From positions 62,001-126,000 of the forward strand of contig NZ_FMVW01000001.1 in assembly GCF_900102695.1 (NCBI RefSeq): a stretch of 64,000 nt of DNA, written 5' to 3'. The DNA comes from Afifella marina DSM 2698. GTDB lineage: Bacteria > Pseudomonadota > Alphaproteobacteria > Rhizobiales > Afifellaceae. The notes below the pieces were generated by a model that searched no databases, was not told the origin of the DNA, and saw only the letters and a list, made by a program, of their open reading frames with translations. Shown here in pieces: positions 62,160 through 64,000 of this stretch. The translations under genes were made by a program, and so were the position numbers. Every line of letters begins with the position of its first letter. Position 1 is the first letter of the stretch.

Positions 62160-62239
62160 GGGCTGCGCTGACGCCTCTGGCGCCCTGGCCGATTCCCCCA
62201 GGAACGCCCGGCAAGAACGTTCGGCGGAAACGCCCCTCT

Positions 62240-64000
62240 CTAAAACCGCATCGAAAAACTGCCGTTGAAATCGTGGCGGTGGCCTTCGGCGGCGAACTCG
62301 CCGTCGTAGGAGAAGGACAGCATCGCCATTTCGGCGACCGCGACGGAGAGCGAGGCCCCGAGAAGCGCCGCGTCGGCGGCAACCGGCGCGGCTTGCGTCG
62401 CAAAGCCCGGACCGCCGGCCACGAAGCGCAGGTTCGCGGCGGGTGCGAGGTCGCCCTCCGCATGGCGCCAGCCGGCATGTCCGGCCACAACGGCAAGCCG
62501 GCCGCCGGGAAGCGTGAAGAGGCTCGAGGCGCGCAGGCCGAGTGTGGAGAAGAGGAGGTTCTGGCTTTCCAGATCTCCGGCAAGCCCTGCCACGTCTCCC
62601 GTCTCCGAAATCTCGTCGCCGTCGACATGCAGGAAGGCGAGGCCGGCAAAGGGCTCGATGGCAAGGGCGGCGAGCGAGGTCTCGTAGCTCACCTCGCCGA
62701 AGACCTGGCCTGTCCGGTTCCAGTCATCGGCGCGCTCGCGTTCGGCGAATTCGCCGATGACGACGTCGCGCGTCGTCTCGATATGGTTGAACGTATAGGC
62801 GGCTCCGCCCGTCAGGCCGAAAGCGCCGATGTTGCGGCCGCCGTAAAGGGCCGCGCCATAGCTGTCGACGACGGCGTTCGCGCCATCGCGTCCGTTAAGC
62901 GAGGCGCGCCCGATGACGACGGCGCTGCCGAGACGCCAGGCCGAGCCGACCATATTGTCGAGACCGGCGATGAGCCCGCCTTCCTTGACCGAGTAGCCTG
63001 ACCTGCCGGTTTCAGCCGAGAAAGTCCCCCAGCTGCCATAGGCCTTCGCCCAAATGTTGCGGCGTGCGCCGCGTGGTTCGCGGCCGGTGTTCTGACCGGC
63101 GGCATAGGAGAGCGCCGCGCTCGCCGGGGCTTCGAGGAGATCCTCGCCCGTATAGGCGAGCGGGGAAAAGCGCGAGGGTGTCTCATCGCGCAAAGCCGTC
63201 CGCAGGCGCGCTCCGACGGCATCGCGCAGGAAGCGGCCCTGTTCCACGACGGCGCGGCGCGCGGCGCCATGCACCTGTCCGGACAGGTCGCTGTAGGCGG
63301 CTTCGGCAGCCGCGGTATCGGGCGAAAGCAGGAGGGCGTCGTAAAGCGCGTTGCCGGCACCGAGGCTTTCGGCCGCCGCGGCGACGGCACGCTGGTCGGC
63401 ACGGGTGGCGGCATCCTGAAAAGCGACGTCATTGCGCGTGACCGCAAGCGACAGGGCACCGCTCTCGTAATCGAGCGCGAGATCGAGGAAGAGCCGGCTC
63501 GTCGCAAGGAGCGTGTCGAAGCGGCCGGTGACGCCCTCGCGTGCCGTCAGGAGCGTGTAATGTCCGGGGCCGCGCGCGCCGGACAAAGCGAGGCTGCCGC
63601 CCGCGATGACGGCCTGGCCGGCGACATCGACACGGTCGCTCGACCCGTCGGTGGCGAGCTCGGCGGCATAGGTCGAACCGGAGGCGAGGGTGAGATCGCC
63701 ATCGACCGACAAGGTGCCGATCCCGTCGGCTCCTGGCGAGAGCGTGCCGCCCGCACCGACCCGTGTCGTGCCGACGCGGCCGGTGCCGCCGAGAAGACCG
63801 TTGTCGCCGACTTGAAGCGTGCCGGCGAGGGAAGCTCCGCTGCCGGCCTCCTCGCCGACGAGCAGGCGCGCATTGCGGATGTCCGTCGTGCCGGTGAAAT
63901 CGGAGGAATCCCCGGTCAGGATCGTCGTGCCGGAGAGAACTTTGACCGTGCCGTTGCCGGTAAGAGCCGTGTCGAGCCTGTAATCTGGGTCGGAATGGTT
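62240..64000 (-). CDS. Autotransporter outer-membrane protein, C-terminal part (5' partial)
   Basis: The frame stays open to the right edge, so only the last 586 residues are seen; the passenger N-terminus and signal peptide lie outside the window. The visible passenger has repetitive beta-helix sequence (LTGNGTVKVLSG, TGTTDIRNARLLVG, SLAGTLQVGDNGLLGGTG). Near residue 310 of the visible part begins the barrel domain, with ARRNIWAKAYGSWGTF, and the chain ends SFSMRF with an aromatic C-terminal residue as outer-membrane barrels do. Reading it as starting at the TTG near 63712 would be wrong, because the passenger continues upstream in frame. It may be an adhesin. Confidence 0.88.
   Translation of the reverse strand, partial: NHSDPDYRLDTALTGNGTVKVLSGTTILTGDSSDFTGTTDIRNARLLVGEEAGSGASLAGTLQVGDNGLLGGTGRVGTTRVGAGGTLSPGADGIGTLSVDGDLTLASGSTYAAELATDGSSDRVDVAGQAVIAGGSLALSGARGPGHYTLLTAREGVTGRFDTLLATSRLFLDLALDYESGALSLAVTRNDVAFQDAATRADQRAVAAAAESLGAGNALYDALLLSPDTAAAEAAYSDLSGQVHGAARRAVVEQGRFLRDAVGARLRTALRDETPSRFSPLAYTGEDLLEAPASAALSYAAGQNTGREPRGARRNIWAKAYGSWGTFSAETGRSGYSVKEGGLIAGLDNMVGSAWRLGSAVVIGRASLNGRDGANAVVDSYGAALYGGRNIGAFGLTGGAAYTFNHIETTRDVVIGEFAERERADDWNRTGQVFGEVSYETSLAALAIEPFAGLAFLHVDGDEISETGDVAGLAGDLESQNLLFSTLGLRASSLFTLPGGRLAVVAGHAGWRHAEGDLAPAANLRFVAGGPGFATQAAPVAADAALLGASLSVAVAEMAMLSFSYDGEFAAEGHRHDFNGSFSMRF

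Overview
This window is a gene-dense, high-GC chromosomal segment of an alphaproteobacterium, most likely of the order Hyphomicrobiales (Rhizobiales). The pointers are an alphaproteobacterial SOS box (GTTC-N7-GTTC) upstream of imuA-imuB-dnaE2, a TauE/SafE gene joined to a TIGR02186-family gene, a DUF6460 protein, a PodJ-like Sel1/peptidoglycan-binding protein, the ligase-associated DNA-repair genes, and mosaic palindromic intergenic repeats resembling the RIME elements of rhizobia. I cannot name a genus. I saw no rRNA, tRNA, CRISPR array, insertion sequence or prophage. The two ends cut genes: a PodJ-like protein at the left and an autotransporter at the right.

Layout. 1-4.6 kb: PodJ-like C-terminus, a TauE/SafE exporter with its TIGR02186 partner, and a membrane-anchored three-haem cytochrome c. 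4.8-12.5 kb: a DNA-repair neighbourhood with the PdeM phosphoesterase, an Lhr-type DEXH helicase, an unnamed ribbon-helix-helix plus RAMA-like protein, an MBL-fold exonuclease and an ATP-dependent DNA ligase, interrupted by a GNAT acetyltransferase and a 66-residue basic protein. 12.6-16.9 kb: housekeeping genes (DUF6460, MATE efflux, pyrD with DUF952, a secreted coiled-coil protein, YjbQ). 16.9-23.3 kb: a sodium:solute symporter, a LuxR-type response regulator and a large hybrid histidine kinase with its own symporter-like sensor, resembling the CrbS/CrbR acetate-switch arrangement. 23.5-33.8 kb: class III aminotransferase, an SDR with a cysteine/histidine-rich N-terminal extension, gamma-glutamyltransferase, a YnjBCD-type ABC importer and HrpB helicase.

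33.8-47.7 kb: glucokinase, then a nucleoside uptake and catabolism block: BMP-type binding protein, duplicated-domain ATPase, two permeases, cytidine deaminase, purine nucleoside phosphorylase, thymidine phosphorylase, phosphopentomutase and uracil phosphoribosyltransferase. The binding-protein gene is split from its transporter by about 3.4 kb carrying a VapBC45-like toxin-antitoxin pair, a CAP-domain lipoprotein, a DUF2442/DUF4160 pair, RIME-like repeats and a 15-bp tandem repeat. 48.0-54.2 kb: the phosphate regulon pstSCAB-phoU-phoB, with a Pho box upstream of pstS and a strong hairpin between pstS and pstC, but no phoR. 54.4-60.1 kb: the SOS mutasome imuA-imuB-dnaE2. 60.4-64.0 kb: a GAF/degenerate-GGDEF/EAL protein and the C-terminal part of an autotransporter.

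The most interesting leads are the RHH/RAMA protein inside the repair cassette, the CP/H-rich extension on the SDR, the accessory insertion between the nucleoside-uptake genes with its 15-bp coding-phase repeat, and the regulatory sites (Pho box, pstS-pstC hairpin, SOS box abutting the imuA start). All family names rest on reading motifs and overall sequence resemblance; no database search was run.
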